Source: Burkholderiales bacterium RIFCSPLOWO2_12_FULL_61_40 (GTDB taxonomy: Bacteria > Pseudomonadota > Gammaproteobacteria > Burkholderiales > Burkholderiaceae_C). Taken from it: 64,000 nt of DNA. Shown here one piece after another: positions 30,610 through 40,561 of the stretch (the stretch's first letter is position 1; the number at the start of each line of letters is the position of its first letter). A program made the position numbers and the translations under genes. Below the pieces are notes generated by a model. It did not search any database, was not told the origin of the DNA, and saw nothing but the letters and a program-made list of their open reading frames with translations. The stretch lies in NCBI GenBank assembly GCA_001770935.1, contig MESI01000115.1, forward strand, positions 1 to 64,000. Direction: 5' to 3'.

Positions 30610-31224
30610 TTAAGCGTTAGGCGACAGCGCCGCCGCGAACACATGGCTGGTGCGCTTGAGTGCGTCTGCGTAGGCCTTGAGCCCCGCCCCAGGGAGCAGC
30701 ATGACTTTGGCGCCACTGGCCGCCGCAATCAGGGTCGCCGCCACGTCGTGCGGCGTGAGGCCGCGCTGACCCAGACCCACCTCACCTGCGGCGTCTGCGC
30801 GGGCCAGCAGGTCGATCAGGATTTGCAAATGGTTTTGCCGCAGTTGCTCAGTCAGGTCCTGGCCCAGGCTGCCGCGTATTTCACCCAGCTCTTGCAGATG
30901 GCCTGAGTCGCTGAAGCGTTCGTAGAAATACCCATAGAAGGCATTGAGCACCCCGAATAACCGGTCTTCAAAGGGCAAGGGCGCATGGGCTGCGGTTGTC
31001 GAGGCCCGCAGCACATTCGCCCCGGTGCGCTCCAGCAAGGCCCGGAACAGGGCTTCTTTGCCGGCGTAGTACAGGTACACCGTGCCTTTGGCAATGCCCG
31101 CCTCCCGGGCCACATCGTCCATGGAGGATTTGCGGTAGCCATACCGCACAAACAGACTTTCGGCTGCGTCCAGGATGGTTTGGGCTTTGGGGGAGAGGTC
31201 GGGAGAAGATTCTGTGGTGGCCAT
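30610..31224 (-). CDS. TetR family transcriptional regulator
   Basis: 204 residues. The N-terminal TetR helix-turn-helix is clear: ILDAAESLFVRYGYRKSSMD followed by DVAREAGIAKGTVYLYYAGKEALF. The C-terminal helical ligand domain is divergent. ATG 31224 was chosen because upstream residues are not family-like. It is not next to an obvious pump or catabolic operon on the same strand, so the target is unknown. Confidence 0.9.
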   Translation of the reverse strand: MATTESSPDLSPKAQTILDAAESLFVRYGYRKSSMDDVAREAGIAKGTVYLYYAGKEALFRALLERTGANVLRASTTAAHAPLPFEDRLFGVLNAFYGYFYERFSDSGHLQELGEIRGSLGQDLTEQLRQNHLQILIDLLARADAAGEVGLGQRGLTPHDVAATLIAAASGAKVMLLPGAGLKAYADALKRTSHVFAAALSPNA

Positions 31225-31314
31225 GGGCCATTTTATCGACCACACCGCCGTATTGGCTTTGCACCGGCATGGCTTGACGTGCGTGTCCGCCAGAAGAACA
31301 TGGCACCCTGAGTT

Positions 31315-31713
31315 TCAAACCGTTGGTGTAGTGCGCGCCAGCTGTGCCAGCACCATGCGCGCCGTGGACAGGTTGGTGGCGCAGGGCACGTCATGCACAT
31401 CGCAGGCGCGCACCAGGGCGTTGATGTCGGGTTCGTGCGGCTGCGGCGTCATGGGGTCGCGCAGGAAAATGACCACATCCACCTCCCCTTGTGCCAGGCG
31501 TGCGCCAATCTGCAGGTCACCGCCCCAGGGACCGCTGAGCATACGTTCCACCGTCAGACCCACTTCGTTCACCAATCGGCCGCCCGTGGTGCCGGTCGCG
31601 CTCAGGGTGCAGCGGCGCAACAGGGGTTCAAACTCCTTGGCAAGCTGCACCATGGCGTCTTTTTTATGGTTGTGGGCGATCAGGGCAATACGGGGTGGCA
31701 CAGGCAATGGCAT
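31315..31713 (-). CDS. mgsA: Methylglyoxal synthase
   Basis: Converts dihydroxyacetone phosphate to methylglyoxal and phosphate, a glycolytic overflow valve. 132 residues. The start [15 protein letters not shown], the phosphate-binding [25 protein letters not shown], and the catalytic-Asp segment [18 protein letters not shown] are all present. ATG 31713 gives the expected length. It lies 20 bp after the HNH endonuclease gene on the same strand, so the two may share a transcript without an evident functional link. Confidence 0.94.
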   Translation of the reverse strand: MPLPVPPRIALIAHNHKKDAMVQLAKEFEPLLRRCTLSATGTTGGRLVNEVGLTVERMLSGPWGGDLQIGARLAQGEVDVVIFLRDPMTPQPHEPDINALVRACDVHDVPCATNLSTARMVLAQLARTTPTV

Positions 31714-31733
31714 GGAAGGGGATGTCAGGTGGG

Positions 31734-32291
31734 TCAGATCAGCAAGCGGGATGAACGTGGCACATGGGCCATCAGAAACTCCATCTGGTCGGCCAGGATG
31801 CGGCGGTTGCGCAGAATGAAATCTTCCCACAAGCTGGGAATGTAAGGCGTGTACAGCAGTGGCATATGGGCCTGCTCGGGCGTGCGGTGGCTCTTGCGGT
31901 GGTTGCAGGGGCGGCAGGCGGTGACCACATTCATCCAGGTGTCCACCCCCTGCTGGGCAAAGGGAATGATGTGCTCGCGCGTCAGGTCGACTTCATGAAA
32001 ATGCCCGCCGCAGTAGGCGCACACATTGCGGTCCCGGATAAACAGCTTGCCATTGGTCAGGCCGGGTCGCAGATCGAAGGGATTGATGTTGGGCACACCG
32101 CGTGTACCGATGATGCTGTTGACCCGGATGATGGATTGCAGCCCGGTCGCCGCGTTGTGCCCACCGTGGAACACGGCCACTTCGCCACCCGACTCCCAGC
32201 GCACCTCGCCGGTGGCGTAATGCACGACGGCCTGCTCCAGTGAGATCCACGACTGGGGCAGCCCTTGGGCCGACAACTTCAAGACTTTCAA
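31734..32291 (-). CDS. HNH endonuclease
   Basis: 185 residues. The HNH core is complete: [11 protein letters not shown] with the first zinc Cxx[15 protein letters not shown] with the catalytic His, [20 protein letters not shown] with the second CxxC and the final His. I place the start at TTG 32291, because AGGAGG lies six bases upstream and the first residues ([15 protein letters not shown]) match the usual N-terminus of this group. Such stand-alone HNH genes are common housekeeping-like genes in beta- and gammaproteobacteria with unknown role. mgsA follows. Confidence 0.88.
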   Translation of the reverse strand: MKVLKLSAQGLPQSWISLEQAVVHYATGEVRWESGGEVAVFHGGHNAATGLQSIIRVNSIIGTRGVPNINPFDLRPGLTNGKLFIRDRNVCAYCGGHFHEVDLTREHIIPFAQQGVDTWMNVVTACRPCNHRKSHRTPEQAHMPLLYTPYIPSLWEDFILRNRRILADQMEFLMAHVPRSSRLLI

Positions 32292-32411
32292 AACACGCCT
32301 CCTGGAACGGTAAAAACCACCACCAACTTGGAACGCAAATGTCTGCAGTCACGCGCCGGATCGCCTGTCCGGGTACTGCTGCGTCACAATATACCCTGTT
32401 TATGTGACAAA

Positions 32412-32462
32412 CAGGCTTCAAGCGCTGAATACCCGTGCGCAGCCTGCTATCAAAAAGATAAC
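32412..32462 (-). repeat. R2 interspersed repeat, copy 7 (ribF leader)
   Basis: On the minus strand GTTATCTTTTTGATAGCAGG is followed by CTGCGCACGGGTATTCAGCG and CTTGAAGCCTG. It lies between the divergent HNH gene and ribF and ends 7 bp before the ribF ATG, so ribF has an unusual leader. Confidence 0.7.
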
Positions 32463-32468
32463 AACTCC

Positions 32469-33443
32469 ATGAAGGTTTTTCGCGGTTTCAAACATCCTGG
32501 TGTGGCGCCCGCCTGTGCGGTCACGATCGGCAATTTTGACGGTGTGCACCGGGGCCACCAGGCCATGCTCGCCCTGCTGCGCGGTGAGGCCCAACAGCGC
32601 GGTGTGCCCAGCTGTGTATTAACTTTTGAGCCGCACCCGCGCGACTACTTTGCCGAGCTGCACAAAAAGCCCGATCTGGCCCCGGCACGGGTGGGCACCC
32701 TGCGCGACAAACTGGAAGACCTGGCCCATTGCGGCGTGGACCAGACCGTGGTGTTGCCCTTTGATGCCCAATTGGCCAACCAGTCGCCCCAGGAGTTCAT
32801 TCAAGGGGTGCTGCGCGATGGCCTGGGTGCCAGGTACGTACTGGTCGGCGACGACTTTCGCTTTGGCAAGCAACGTGCGGGCGACTACGCGCTCTTGGAT
32901 GCGGCTGGCGAAGCGCAGGGCTTTGACGTGGCCCGCATGAACAGCTACGAGGTGCACGGCCTGCGGGTCTCCAGCTCGGCAGTGCGCGACGCCCTGGGCC
33001 AAGGGCGCATGGCCGATGCCGGACGTTTGCTGGGGCGGCCCTACTGCATCTCCGGCCATGTGGTGCATGGCCGCAAACTGGGCCGCACCCTGGGCTTCAA
33101 AACCCTGAACCTGCGCTTTGCGCACTGGAAACCGGCCGCCAGCGGCATTTTTGTGGTGCTGGTGCATGGGCTCACCCACAAGCCGCTGCAAGGCGTGGCC
33201 AACCTGGGCGTGCGGCCCTCGCTGGACCCCAACGACGTCAATGGCGGGCGGGTGCTGCTGGAGACGCACTGCCTGGACTGGCCGGAAGGCTTGGGGTCCG
33301 AGGGGGCCTACGGTAAAATCATCCGCGTGGAACTGCTACACAAACTGCACGACGAGCTGAAATACGACAGCCTGGACGCCTTGACCCAAGGCATACGCCG
33401 GGACTGTGATGACGCCCGCGCCTGGTTGATCGCCCGAATTTGA
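32469..33443 (+). CDS. ribF: Bifunctional riboflavin kinase/FAD synthetase
   Basis: Makes FMN from riboflavin and FAD from FMN in the cytoplasm. 324 residues. The N-terminal FAD synthetase domain has the nucleotidyltransferase motif TIGNFDGVHRGHQ and the SSAVRDAL segment. The C-terminal flavokinase domain has GHVVHGRKLGRTLGFKTLNL and VANLGVRPS. ATG 32469 matches the family start; no convincing Shine-Dalgarno sequence is visible because repeat R2 abuts it. ileS and lspA follow in the same direction, the usual ribF-ileS-lspA order. Confidence 0.95.
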   Translation: MKVFRGFKHPGVAPACAVTIGNFDGVHRGHQAMLALLRGEAQQRGVPSCVLTFEPHPRDYFAELHKKPDLAPARVGTLRDKLEDLAHCGVDQTVVLPFDAQLANQSPQEFIQGVLRDGLGARYVLVGDDFRFGKQRAGDYALLDAAGEAQGFDVARMNSYEVHGLRVSSSAVRDALGQGRMADAGRLLGRPYCISGHVVHGRKLGRTLGFKTLNLRFAHWKPAASGIFVVLVHGLTHKPLQGVANLGVRPSLDPNDVNGGRVLLETHCLDWPEGLGSEGAYGKIIRVELLHKLHDELKYDSLDALTQGIRRDCDDARAWLIARI

Positions 33444-33572
33444 TGGGGCAGACCCACCGGTCAGCGACGCACCTTGCCCCGCGTCTTGTGAAACTGCCCT
33501 GGTGCGGATCGCCCCTTGGAACTGGCGACGCCATGCACCTCCTAAAAAAACGCCCCCACACGAGAATTCGCC

Positions 33573-36557
33573 ATGACCGACAAAGTTGATTACCGCAGCA
33601 CCCTGAACCTGCCCGACACCCCTTTTCCCATGCGCGGCGACCTGCCCAAGCGGGAACCGGCCTGGGTCAAGGCCTGGAACGAAATGGCCCCCACCCCTGG
33701 CGAAGCCAGGCCCCCCGAGGGGGTGCAGCCGTCCTTGGGGCGGCCCGGCGAACGGTCTGGCGGCTTGTACAAAAAGCTGCGCGACCACCGCCAAGGCGCA
33801 CCTTTGTTTGTGCTGCACGACGGCCCGCCCTACGCCAACGGCAAGCTGCACATCGGCCACGCGCTGAACAAGGTGCTCAAGGACATGATCGTCAAGTCCA
33901 AACAGTTGGGCGGTTTTGACGCGCAGTACATCCCCGGCTGGGACTGCCACGGCCTGCCGATCGAAAACGCCATCGAAAAACTGCACGGCCGCAAGCTGTC
34001 TAGAGACGACATGCAGGCCAAGAGCCGCGCCTACGCCACCGAGCAGATCGAGCAGCAGCGCGAAGACTTCAAGCGCCTGGGCGTGCTGGGCGACTGGGAG
34101 CGCCCCTACCGCACCATGGACCCGGCCAACGAGGGCGGCCAGATCCGCGCCTTCAAGCGCGTGATCGAACGCGGCTTTGTCTACCGCGGCCTGAAGCCCG
34201 TGTACTGGTGTTTTGACTGCAGCTCCTCTCTGGCCGAATTCGAAATCGAATACGCCGACAAGAAGAGCGACACGCTGGACGTGGCCTTTGAAGCCGCTGA
34301 CAAGCAAGCGCTGCTGCAGGCATTTTTCCCCGGCAAACTGTCCGACCACCCCTCCTCAGCGCTGGTGGCGTCACGGCTGGAAGCCAAGTCGGCCTTTATC
34401 GTCATCTGGACCACCACCGCCTGGACCATTCCCGCCAACCAGGCGCTCAACGCCCACCCCGAGCTGACCTATGCGCTGGTGGACACCCCGCGCGGCCTGC
34501 TGGTACTGGCCGACACGCTGGTCGAGAAGTGCCTGGAGCGCTACGGCACCACGGGCACCGTCATCGCCACCACCAGCGGCAAACAACTCGCGGGACTGAA
34601 CTTCAAGCACCCCTTGCACGACGTGGATGCAGGCTACGCACGCCTGTCTCCGGTGTATCTGGCCGACTATGTCAGCGACTCCGACGGCACCGGCATCGTG
34701 CACTCCGCGCCCGCCTACGGCGTGGATGACTTCAACAGCTGTGTGGCCCACGGCCTCAAATACGACGACATCCTGAACCCGGTACAGGGCAACGGCACCT
34801 ATGCCGACGACCTGCCCCTGTTCGGCGGCCTGAACATCTGGAAAGCCTGCCCGGTCATCCTCGACACCCTGCGTACACATGACCGCCTGCTGGCCAGCAG
34901 CCCCATCGTCCACAGCTACCCGCACTGCTGGCGCCACAAGACGCCGGTGATCTACCGTGCCGCCGCCCAATGGTTTGTGCGCATGGACGAAGGCGCGGGC
35001 GTGTTCACCAAGGACAAGGCGCCCAAGACCCTGCGCCAGCTGGCCCTGGACGCGATCGAGCAAACCAGCTTCTACCCCGAGAACGGCAAAACCCGCTTGC
35101 GCGACATGATCGCCAACCGCCCCGACTGGTGCATTTCGCGCCAGCGCAGCTGGGGCGTGCCGGTGCCGTTCTTTTTGCACAAGGATTCGGGCGAATTGCA
35201 CCCCAACACCATGGCCATCCTGGACCAGGCGGCTGATATTGTGGAAAAGGGTGGCATCGAGGCCTGGAGCCGCGTGACCGTGGCCGACATCCTGGGCGCT
35301 GAAGATGCCGAGCACTACACCAAGAGCACCGACATTCTGGAGGTGTGGTTCGACTCCGGCTCCACCTTCTGGCATGTGCTGCGCGGCAGCCACAAGGACG
35401 CCTACGCCCGCCCCCCCTTCCACGCCGAAGGGCCTGAGGCCGATCTGTACCTGGAAGGCCACGACCAGCACCGCGGCTGGTTCCATTCATCCCTCTTGCT
35501 GGGCTGTGCGTTGTTTGACCGCGCACCCTACCGGGGCCTGCTGACCCACGGCTTTGCCACCGACGGCCAGGGCCGCAAGATGAGCAAATCCCTGGGCAAC
35601 ACGGTGGAACCACAGACCATCACCACCAAAATGGGCGCCGAAATCGTGCGCCTGTGGGTGGCATCGACCGACTATTCGGGCGACCTGAACATTGACGACA
35701 AGATTCTGGCCCGCGTGGTGGACACCTACCGCCGGGTGCGCAACACATGCAAGTTTTTGCTGGCCAATGTGAGCGACTTTGACCCGGTCAAAGACGCGGT
35801 TCCCGCCGACCAGTTACTGGAGATCGACCGCTACGCCCTGAGCCGCACGGCGCAATTGCAAGCCGACATCCTGGCGCATTACGAGGTCTATGAATTCCAC
35901 CCCGTGGTGTCCAAGCTGCAGATTTATTGCAGCGAAGACCTGGGCGCCTTCTACCTGGACATCCTGAAAGACCGGCTCTACACCACCGGCGCCCAGTCCC
36001 TGGCCCGCCGCTCGGCACAAACGGCGCTGTGGACCATCACCCAAGCCATGCTGCGCTGGATGGCGCCGTTCCTCAGCTTCACCGCCGAAGAGGCATGGGC
36101 CGTACTGGGGGCGGAAGGCAAGACGCCGGCCGCCACGGCTGACTCCATCTTCATGGACACCTATGTGGCCCTGGAAGCCCCCAACGAGACGCTGCTGCGC
36201 AAGTGGGCGCGGATCCGCGAAATCCGGGAAGCGGTGAACAAAGACATTGAAGTCTTGCGTGCCGATGGCCAGGTGGGCGCGTCCCTGCAAGCCGAAGTCA
36301 CGCTGACAGTGGCAGAAGATGACTACGCCTTGCTGGCCAGCCTGGGGGCCGATCTGAAGTTTGTGTTCATCACATCTGCTATTACTTTGGTAGCTGGAAG
36401 CGCACTGTCCATCAGGGCTAGCGCATCAAATGGCACCAAATGCGAACGCTGCTGGCACTACTGCGACGATGTGGGCAGCGCAGCCGCCCATCCCACCCTG
36501 TGTGGCCGCTGCGCCAGCAACCTGGACGGTGTGGGCGAAACCCGCACTTACGCCTGA
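33573..36557 (+). CDS. ileS: Isoleucyl-tRNA synthetase
   Basis: Class I synthetase of 994 residues, charging tRNA-Ile and editing valine. HIGH is at residues 93-96, KMSKS at 669-673, and the C-terminal zinc finger CERCWHY...CGRC lies near 957-985. Two stretches look foreign. Residues about 38-64 (within [20 protein letters not shown] and onward) interrupt the normal N-terminal run before the catalytic core and are encoded by an R3-like repeat. Residues 936-951 ([16 protein letters not shown]), just before the zinc finger, are encoded by an R2 repeat. Both keep the frame and avoid catalytic elements. The stop overlaps the lspA start. Confidence 0.96.
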   Translation: MTDKVDYRSTLNLPDTPFPMRGDLPKREPAWVKAWNEMAPTPGEARPPEGVQPSLGRPGERSGGLYKKLRDHRQGAPLFVLHDGPPYANGKLHIGHALNKVLKDMIVKSKQLGGFDAQYIPGWDCHGLPIENAIEKLHGRKLSRDDMQAKSRAYATEQIEQQREDFKRLGVLGDWERPYRTMDPANEGGQIRAFKRVIERGFVYRGLKPVYWCFDCSSSLAEFEIEYADKKSDTLDVAFEAADKQALLQAFFPGKLSDHPSSALVASRLEAKSAFIVIWTTTAWTIPANQALNAHPELTYALVDTPRGLLVLADTLVEKCLERYGTTGTVIATTSGKQLAGLNFKHPLHDVDAGYARLSPVYLADYVSDSDGTGIVHSAPAYGVDDFNSCVAHGLKYDDILNPVQGNGTYADDLPLFGGLNIWKACPVILDTLRTHDRLLASSPIVHSYPHCWRHKTPVIYRAAAQWFVRMDEGAGVFTKDKAPKTLRQLALDAIEQTSFYPENGKTRLRDMIANRPDWCISRQRSWGVPVPFFLHKDSGELHPNTMAILDQAADIVEKGGIEAWSRVTVADILGAEDAEHYTKSTDILEVWFDSGSTFWHVLRGSHKDAYARPPFHAEGPEADLYLEGHDQHRGWFHSSLLLGCALFDRAPYRGLLTHGFATDGQGRKMSKSLGNTVEPQTITTKMGAEIVRLWVASTDYSGDLNIDDKILARVVDTYRRVRNTCKFLLANVSDFDPVKDAVPADQLLEIDRYALSRTAQLQADILAHYEVYEFHPVVSKLQIYCSEDLGAFYLDILKDRLYTTGAQSLARRSAQTALWTITQAMLRWMAPFLSFTAEEAWAVLGAEGKTPAATADSIFMDTYVALEAPNETLLRKWARIREIREAVNKDIEVLRADGQVGASLQAEVTLTVAEDDYALLASLGADLKFVFITSAITLVAGSALSIRASASNGTKCERCWHYCDDVGSAAAHPTLCGRCASNLDGVGETRTYA
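33690..33755 (+). repeat. R3-like GC-rich repeat inserted in frame in ileS
   Basis: CTGGCGAAGCCAG hairpin, then CCCCCCGAGGGGG, then CCTTGGGGCGGCCC, the same framework as downstream of trxB. It codes for about 20-27 residues absent from typical IleRS. Confidence 0.65.
36377..36433 (+). repeat. R2 interspersed repeat, copy 8 (inside ileS)
   Basis: GCTATTACTTTGGTAGCTGG is followed by AAGCGCACTGTCCATCAGGG and CTAGCGCATCAAATGGCAC. It is sense to ileS and in the same frame as the LolA and SDR copies, encoding residues 936-951 and a few more. Confidence 0.75.
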
Positions 36558-37072
36558 TGGCACGCGGCGGTAAAACCATGGTCTTTGGCAAAGCCTCCGG
36601 GGGCGGCATGCTGCACTGGCTGGGCCTGGCTTTCGTCATCTTGCTGGTGGACCAGTTCACCAAGGTATTGGTTGTGGGCTACTACCACCTGGGGGACAGC
36701 AGCGTTGTCACCAGCTTTTTCAACGTGGTGCGGGTGCACAACTACGGGGCGGCCTTCTCGTTTCTGGCGGGCGCTTCGGGCTGGCAGCGCTGGTTTTTTA
36801 CCGTGCTCGGCTTTGTGGCGGCAGGGGTGATCATCTGGATGCTCAAATCCCATTCCGGCCAGCGCCTGTTCAGCTTCGCCATGGCCTGCATTCTGGGCGG
36901 CGCCATCGGCAATGTGGTGGACCGCCTGCTGTACGGCTACGTGGTGGATTTTTTGGACTTCCACTGGCGCGGCATGCATTTTCCGGCCTTCAACGTGGCC
37001 GACAGCGCCATCACCGTGGGCGCGGTTTGTCTGATTCTGGATGAACTGCTGCGGGTGCGGCGCACCCGCTGA
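36557..37072 (+). CDS. lspA: Lipoprotein signal peptidase (signal peptidase II)
   Basis: Inner-membrane aspartyl protease that cleaves prolipoprotein signal peptides. 171 residues with four transmembrane helices. The two catalytic aspartates are in [14 protein letters not shown] and [11 protein letters not shown] 36557 overlaps the ileS TGA stop (TGATG), so translation is coupled; an internal Met at codon 8 is an alternative. The ileS-lspA pair is conserved widely in bacteria. Confidence 0.95.
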   Translation: MARGGKTMVFGKASGGGMLHWLGLAFVILLVDQFTKVLVVGYYHLGDSSVVTSFFNVVRVHNYGAAFSFLAGASGWQRWFFTVLGFVAAGVIIWMLKSHSGQRLFSFAMACILGGAIGNVVDRLLYGYVVDFLDFHWRGMHFPAFNVADSAITVGAVCLILDELLRVRRTR

Positions 37073-37081
37073 TCCCGTTCC

Positions 37082-38080
37082 CTACAAAGTCAAAATCGTG
37101 CTGCCGGTAGTCGCCCGCGCCTCCAGGTCCCGGTGGGCTTGCTGTACCTGCTCCAGGGGGTAGCGTTGCCCGATGCGGATGTGGACCTGGCCGCTGTCAA
37201 CCATGTCAAACAAATCATCCGCCATGGCCTGCGTGCTCTCACGGGTGGCGATGTGGGTGAACAGGGTTTGGCGCGTCAGGTACAAGGAGCCTTTGGCACC
37301 CAAAATGCCCGGAGCAAACGGCGCCACCGGGCCCGAGGCATTGCCAAAACTGGCCATCAGGCCAAAAGGCGCAATGCAGTCCAGGGACTTGTCCCAGGTG
37401 TCCTTGCCCACCGAGTCGTAAACCACCTTGACGCCTTTGCCAGCGGTGATGTCTTTCACCCGCGCCAGGAAGTCCTCGGTCGCGTAATTGATGGCAAAGG
37501 CCGCGCCGTTCTCCAGGGCCAGGGCGCATTTGGCGTCCGACCCCGCGGTGCCAATGAGTTGCAGGCCCATGGCCCGCGCCCACTGGCAGGCAATCAGACC
37601 CACCCCACCGGCTGCGGCGTGAAACAGCACAAAATCGCCCGGATGCAGCCCTCCCTGGGGCTGGGTTTTTTTGAGCAGATACTGGGCGGTCAGGCCCTTG
37701 AGCATCATGGCGGCGCCTGTGGCAAAAGAAATACTGTTGGGAAGCTTGCACACGCATCTGGCGGGCATAACCCGCAGCTCGCAGTAGCTTCCCGGGGGCT
37801 GGCTGGCATAGGCCACGCGGTCACCCGCTTGCAAATGGGTGACACCCTCACCCACCGCTTCCACGACGCCGGAGGCCTCCATGCCCAATTGCAACGGCAG
37901 TGCCATGGGGTACAGGCCGCTGCGCTGGTAGACATCAATAAAATTCAGGCCCACTGCATGGTGGCGAATACGCACCTCGCCAGGGCCGGGGTCACCCATG
38001 AACACCTGAAGGACCAGCTTGAGCTGTTCCGGGCCTCCATGCTGGTCAATACAAATGGCTCGGGACTGGGTTTGCGTCAT
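37082..38080 (-). CDS. NADPH:quinone oxidoreductase (zinc-independent MDR family)
   Basis: 332 residues, quinone reductase-like medium-chain dehydrogenase. Visible features: HHAVGLNFIDVYQRSGLYP near the N-terminus, VLFHAAAGGVGLIACQWARA as the NADPH-binding Rossmann motif, and VVYDSVGKDTW. It has no zinc-ligand cysteine cluster, which separates it from alcohol dehydrogenases. GGAGA precedes ATG 38080. It is convergent with lspA, 9 bp apart. The substrate is inferred from the family only. Confidence 0.9.
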   Translation of the reverse strand: MTQTQSRAICIDQHGGPEQLKLVLQVFMGDPGPGEVRIRHHAVGLNFIDVYQRSGLYPMALPLQLGMEASGVVEAVGEGVTHLQAGDRVAYASQPPGSYCELRVMPARCVCKLPNSISFATGAAMMLKGLTAQYLLKKTQPQGGLHPGDFVLFHAAAGGVGLIACQWARAMGLQLIGTAGSDAKCALALENGAAFAINYATEDFLARVKDITAGKGVKVVYDSVGKDTWDKSLDCIAPFGLMASFGNASGPVAPFAPGILGAKGSLYLTRQTLFTHIATRESTQAMADDLFDMVDSGQVHIRIGQRYPLEQVQQAHRDLEARATTGSTILTL

Positions 38081-38128
38081 CGGATTCTCCGGGTTGTCAA
38101 AAGATTGCTACCGATGGTGCCATGAATC

Positions 38129-38150
38129 AAAAACCCCCGTGCACGGGGGT
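38129..38150 (-). terminator. Palindromic hairpin with T-run on the minus strand
   Basis: CCCCCGTGCACGGGGG (38134-38149) is a perfect palindrome followed on the minus strand by five Ts. It resembles an intrinsic terminator for minus-strand transcription arriving upstream of the quinone oxidoreductase. On the plus strand it would be a hairpin in the transporter leader. Confidence 0.5.
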
Positions 38151-38175
38151 ACACCGGGCTTGGTACAGTCCTGCC

Positions 38176-39078
38176 ATGACCCAACGCCTGACCCCCGCCG
38201 CCATTGTGCTGCTCATCATCCCGCCCCTGCTGTGGTCGGGCAACGCCGTGGTGGGGCGCGTGGTCGCCCCGCTGGTGTCGCCCATGACCCTGAACCTGCT
38301 GCGCTGGGCGATGGCCTTTGTGCTGCTGTTGCCCCTGGCGGGCGGCGTGCTGCGGGGCAGCAGCCCCTTGTGGCGCCAGTGGCGGCGCTTTGCGTTTTTG
38401 AGCCTGTTCAGCATCGGCGGCTACAACGCCCTGCTGTACCTGGCGCTCAACACCTCCACCCCCATCAATGTGACCCTGGTGGGGGCCAGCACGCCGGTGT
38501 GGATGCTGCTCATTGGCAGGCTGTTTTTCAAGGTGCCGGTGTCCCACCGGCAATTGCTGGGGGCGGTGCTGTCCATCGCCGGTGTGCTGCTGGTGCTGTC
38601 GCGCGGGCAGTGGGAGGTGTTGCTGGGCATGCGCCTGGTGGCGGGCGACCTGTACATTCTGATCGCGTCCATGGCCTGGGCCTACTACAGCTGGATGCTG
38701 GTCCACCCCACCCCCGAGTCTGCCTCTCTGCGCACCGATTGGGCGGCCTTTCTGCTGGGGCAAATCGTGTTTGGCCTGGGCTGGTCCGCCGCCTTTGCCG
38801 GTGCCGAGTGGACACTGAGCGCCGCCCACATCCAGTGGGGCTGGCCCCTGGTCAGCGCGCTGGCTTTCATCGCCGTGGGACCGGCGGTGATCGCCTATGG
38901 CTCCTGGGGCGCGGGGGTGTCACGCGCCGGTCCGGCGGTGGCCGGGTTTTTCATCAACCTCACGCCGCTGTTCACGGCCCTGCTGTCCGCCGCGTTTCTG
39001 GGGGAAACACCGCAGGCCTTCCATGCGCTGGCGTTTGTGTTGATCGTCTCGGGGATTGTGCTGTCGTCCCGGCGTTAA
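38176..39078 (+). CDS. EamA/DMT family transporter
   Basis: 300 residues with ten predicted transmembrane helices in two EamA repeats (LLWSGNAVVGRVVAPLVSPM in the first, GPAVIAYGSWGAGVSRAGPA in the second). The family exports metabolites such as amino acids or purines; the substrate is unknown. ATG 38176 gives the normal length. ATG 38122 is in frame but would place a strong palindrome inside the coding region. Neither has a good Shine-Dalgarno sequence. It is divergent from the quinone oxidoreductase and convergent with the histidine kinase. Confidence 0.88.
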   Translation: MTQRLTPAAIVLLIIPPLLWSGNAVVGRVVAPLVSPMTLNLLRWAMAFVLLLPLAGGVLRGSSPLWRQWRRFAFLSLFSIGGYNALLYLALNTSTPINVTLVGASTPVWMLLIGRLFFKVPVSHRQLLGAVLSIAGVLLVLSRGQWEVLLGMRLVAGDLYILIASMAWAYYSWMLVHPTPESASLRTDWAAFLLGQIVFGLGWSAAFAGAEWTLSAAHIQWGWPLVSALAFIAVGPAVIAYGSWGAGVSRAGPAVAGFFINLTPLFTALLSAAFLGETPQAFHALAFVLIVSGIVLSSRR

Positions 39079-39111
39079 TCCCCTGTGCCTGCCCAAAGGC
39101 ATGCGCAGGGT

Positions 39112-40554
39112 TCACTCCTCAATACGGGGCACGACCAGCGGCAAATCCAGGCGCATAGTGGTACCGCTGCCCAAGATGGAGTACACCTCCAGCGTACCCC
39201 CCAGTGTTTTGCGAACGAGGTCGGCCACAATCGTCATGCCCAGACCCGTGCCGCCCTCCCCCGTTTTGGTGCTGAAAAACGGCTGAAACAAACGGGCCTG
39301 CGTTTGCGGCGACATGCCCACGCCGTTGTCGCTAAAAACCAGATGCACATGGCCACCACCCTGGGTGGCACGGATGGTCAAAACCCCATCCGTTCGGCCC
39401 TCGAAACCGTGCAAATAGGCATTGTTGACCAGATTGATGATGACCTGGCCCAGGGGGCCGGGCAGGCTGTCCATGGTGATGCCGGGCGGGATGTCCAGCA
39501 CGATGGTGTGCGGCTGGCGTTTGAGACTGGGCGCCAGGGTGTCCACCACTTCGTGAACCACCGTCGCCAGATCAAAACGGCGGCGTTGTTCGCTGGCCTG
39601 GTCGTTGGCCACCTGCCTGAAATTTTTGAGCAAGGCCACCGCCCGCTGCAGGTTGCGCAGCATCAGGTCGTTGCCTTCACACACGTTCTCGACAAAAGCG
39701 CTGAGTTCAGAGCGTTTGAGTTGGTTGCTGTCGAAGGTGCGCCGAAAATCGCGGCTCTGGTCCACCAGGGTGCTGGCCGTCATCAGGCTGTTGCCCAAGG
39801 GGGTGCTGAGTTCGTGCGACACACTGGCGATCACGGTGCTTAAAGCGGCCTTGGTTTCGCTGCGGGCCAGGGCTTCCTGCGAGCGGTGCAACTTGTCGGT
39901 CAGCACCTCCAGGGCCAGACGCTCCTGCTCCTGGCGCTTATGGCGCACCACCAGGGCGGTGGCGGCGATGGACAGCAAAATCAGTTGCGCCAGCGTCAGC
40001 GCCACAATCTGCTCCGATTGTTTGAGCAAGGTGTTTTCCTGGTCCTCCACCAGGCGCGACACCACGGAGTTGGCGGCCAGACTCAGGGCATGCACATCAA
40101 AGGCCATGGCGTTGACCTCGTCGAGCAGGCCCGCCAGCGCCTGCGGGTCGGGCCGCACGCTGGGAATCACCCGGTCCGCCCGCCGCGCCCACTGCTCCAG
40201 CTGCGGCACCACCGTTTGGTACTCCGGCCGCTGCACCAGCACTGAAATGCTGGGACTGTCGCGCAGCAGCGTCAAGCGGCTCAGGAACAGGTCGTAGCGC
40301 AGTGTCAGTTCGTCGTGGCCGGGCGGATGGCGGCTATGGACGGTGCTATCGAGCGCCTGGCGAAAGCGCAAAAACTCGCGTTCACACTCAAAAGCCGGTG
40401 CCGTAATGGAGTCGTGGCGCAGGCCCGCAGCGAGTTGCACCGCCCGGCGCTGCGCCAGCGTGAATACCAGCAGCACGGCCATGGCCAAGGCCATCAACGC
40501 AGTCCCCAGCGCCAGCCAAAAAAGAAAGCGTCGGTGGTTGGCGTGGCCCCGCAT
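39112..40554 (-). CDS. Sensor histidine kinase with periplasmic domain
   Basis: 480 residues. Two transmembrane helices (about 10-35 and 187-207) bracket a periplasmic helical sensor of roughly 150 residues. A coiled linker leads to a HisKA-like domain with SVSHELSTPLGNSLM and a HATPase domain (N-box NLVNNAYLHG, FSDNGVGM, STKTGEGGTGLGM). It starts 7 bp after the SUOX-fold gene stop, so the two are one operon. No response regulator lies nearby. The paired periplasmic protein may be its signal input. Confidence 0.88.
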   Translation of the reverse strand: MRGHANHRRFLFWLALGTALMALAMAVLLVFTLAQRRAVQLAAGLRHDSITAPAFECEREFLRFRQALDSTVHSRHPPGHDELTLRYDLFLSRLTLLRDSPSISVLVQRPEYQTVVPQLEQWARRADRVIPSVRPDPQALAGLLDEVNAMAFDVHALSLAANSVVSRLVEDQENTLLKQSEQIVALTLAQLILLSIAATALVVRHKRQEQERLALEVLTDKLHRSQEALARSETKAALSTVIASVSHELSTPLGNSLMTASTLVDQSRDFRRTFDSNQLKRSELSAFVENVCEGNDLMLRNLQRAVALLKNFRQVANDQASEQRRRFDLATVVHEVVDTLAPSLKRQPHTIVLDIPPGITMDSLPGPLGQVIINLVNNAYLHGFEGRTDGVLTIRATQGGGHVHLVFSDNGVGMSPQTQARLFQPFFSTKTGEGGTGLGMTIVADLVRKTLGGTLEVYSILGSGTTMRLDLPLVVPRIEE

Positions 40555-40561
40555 GGCGCAT

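Noticed and set aside
38122..38175. Longer N-terminus for the EamA transporter
   Set aside because: It would include a 16-bp perfect palindrome and gives a non-family extension; the shorter start fits the usual length.
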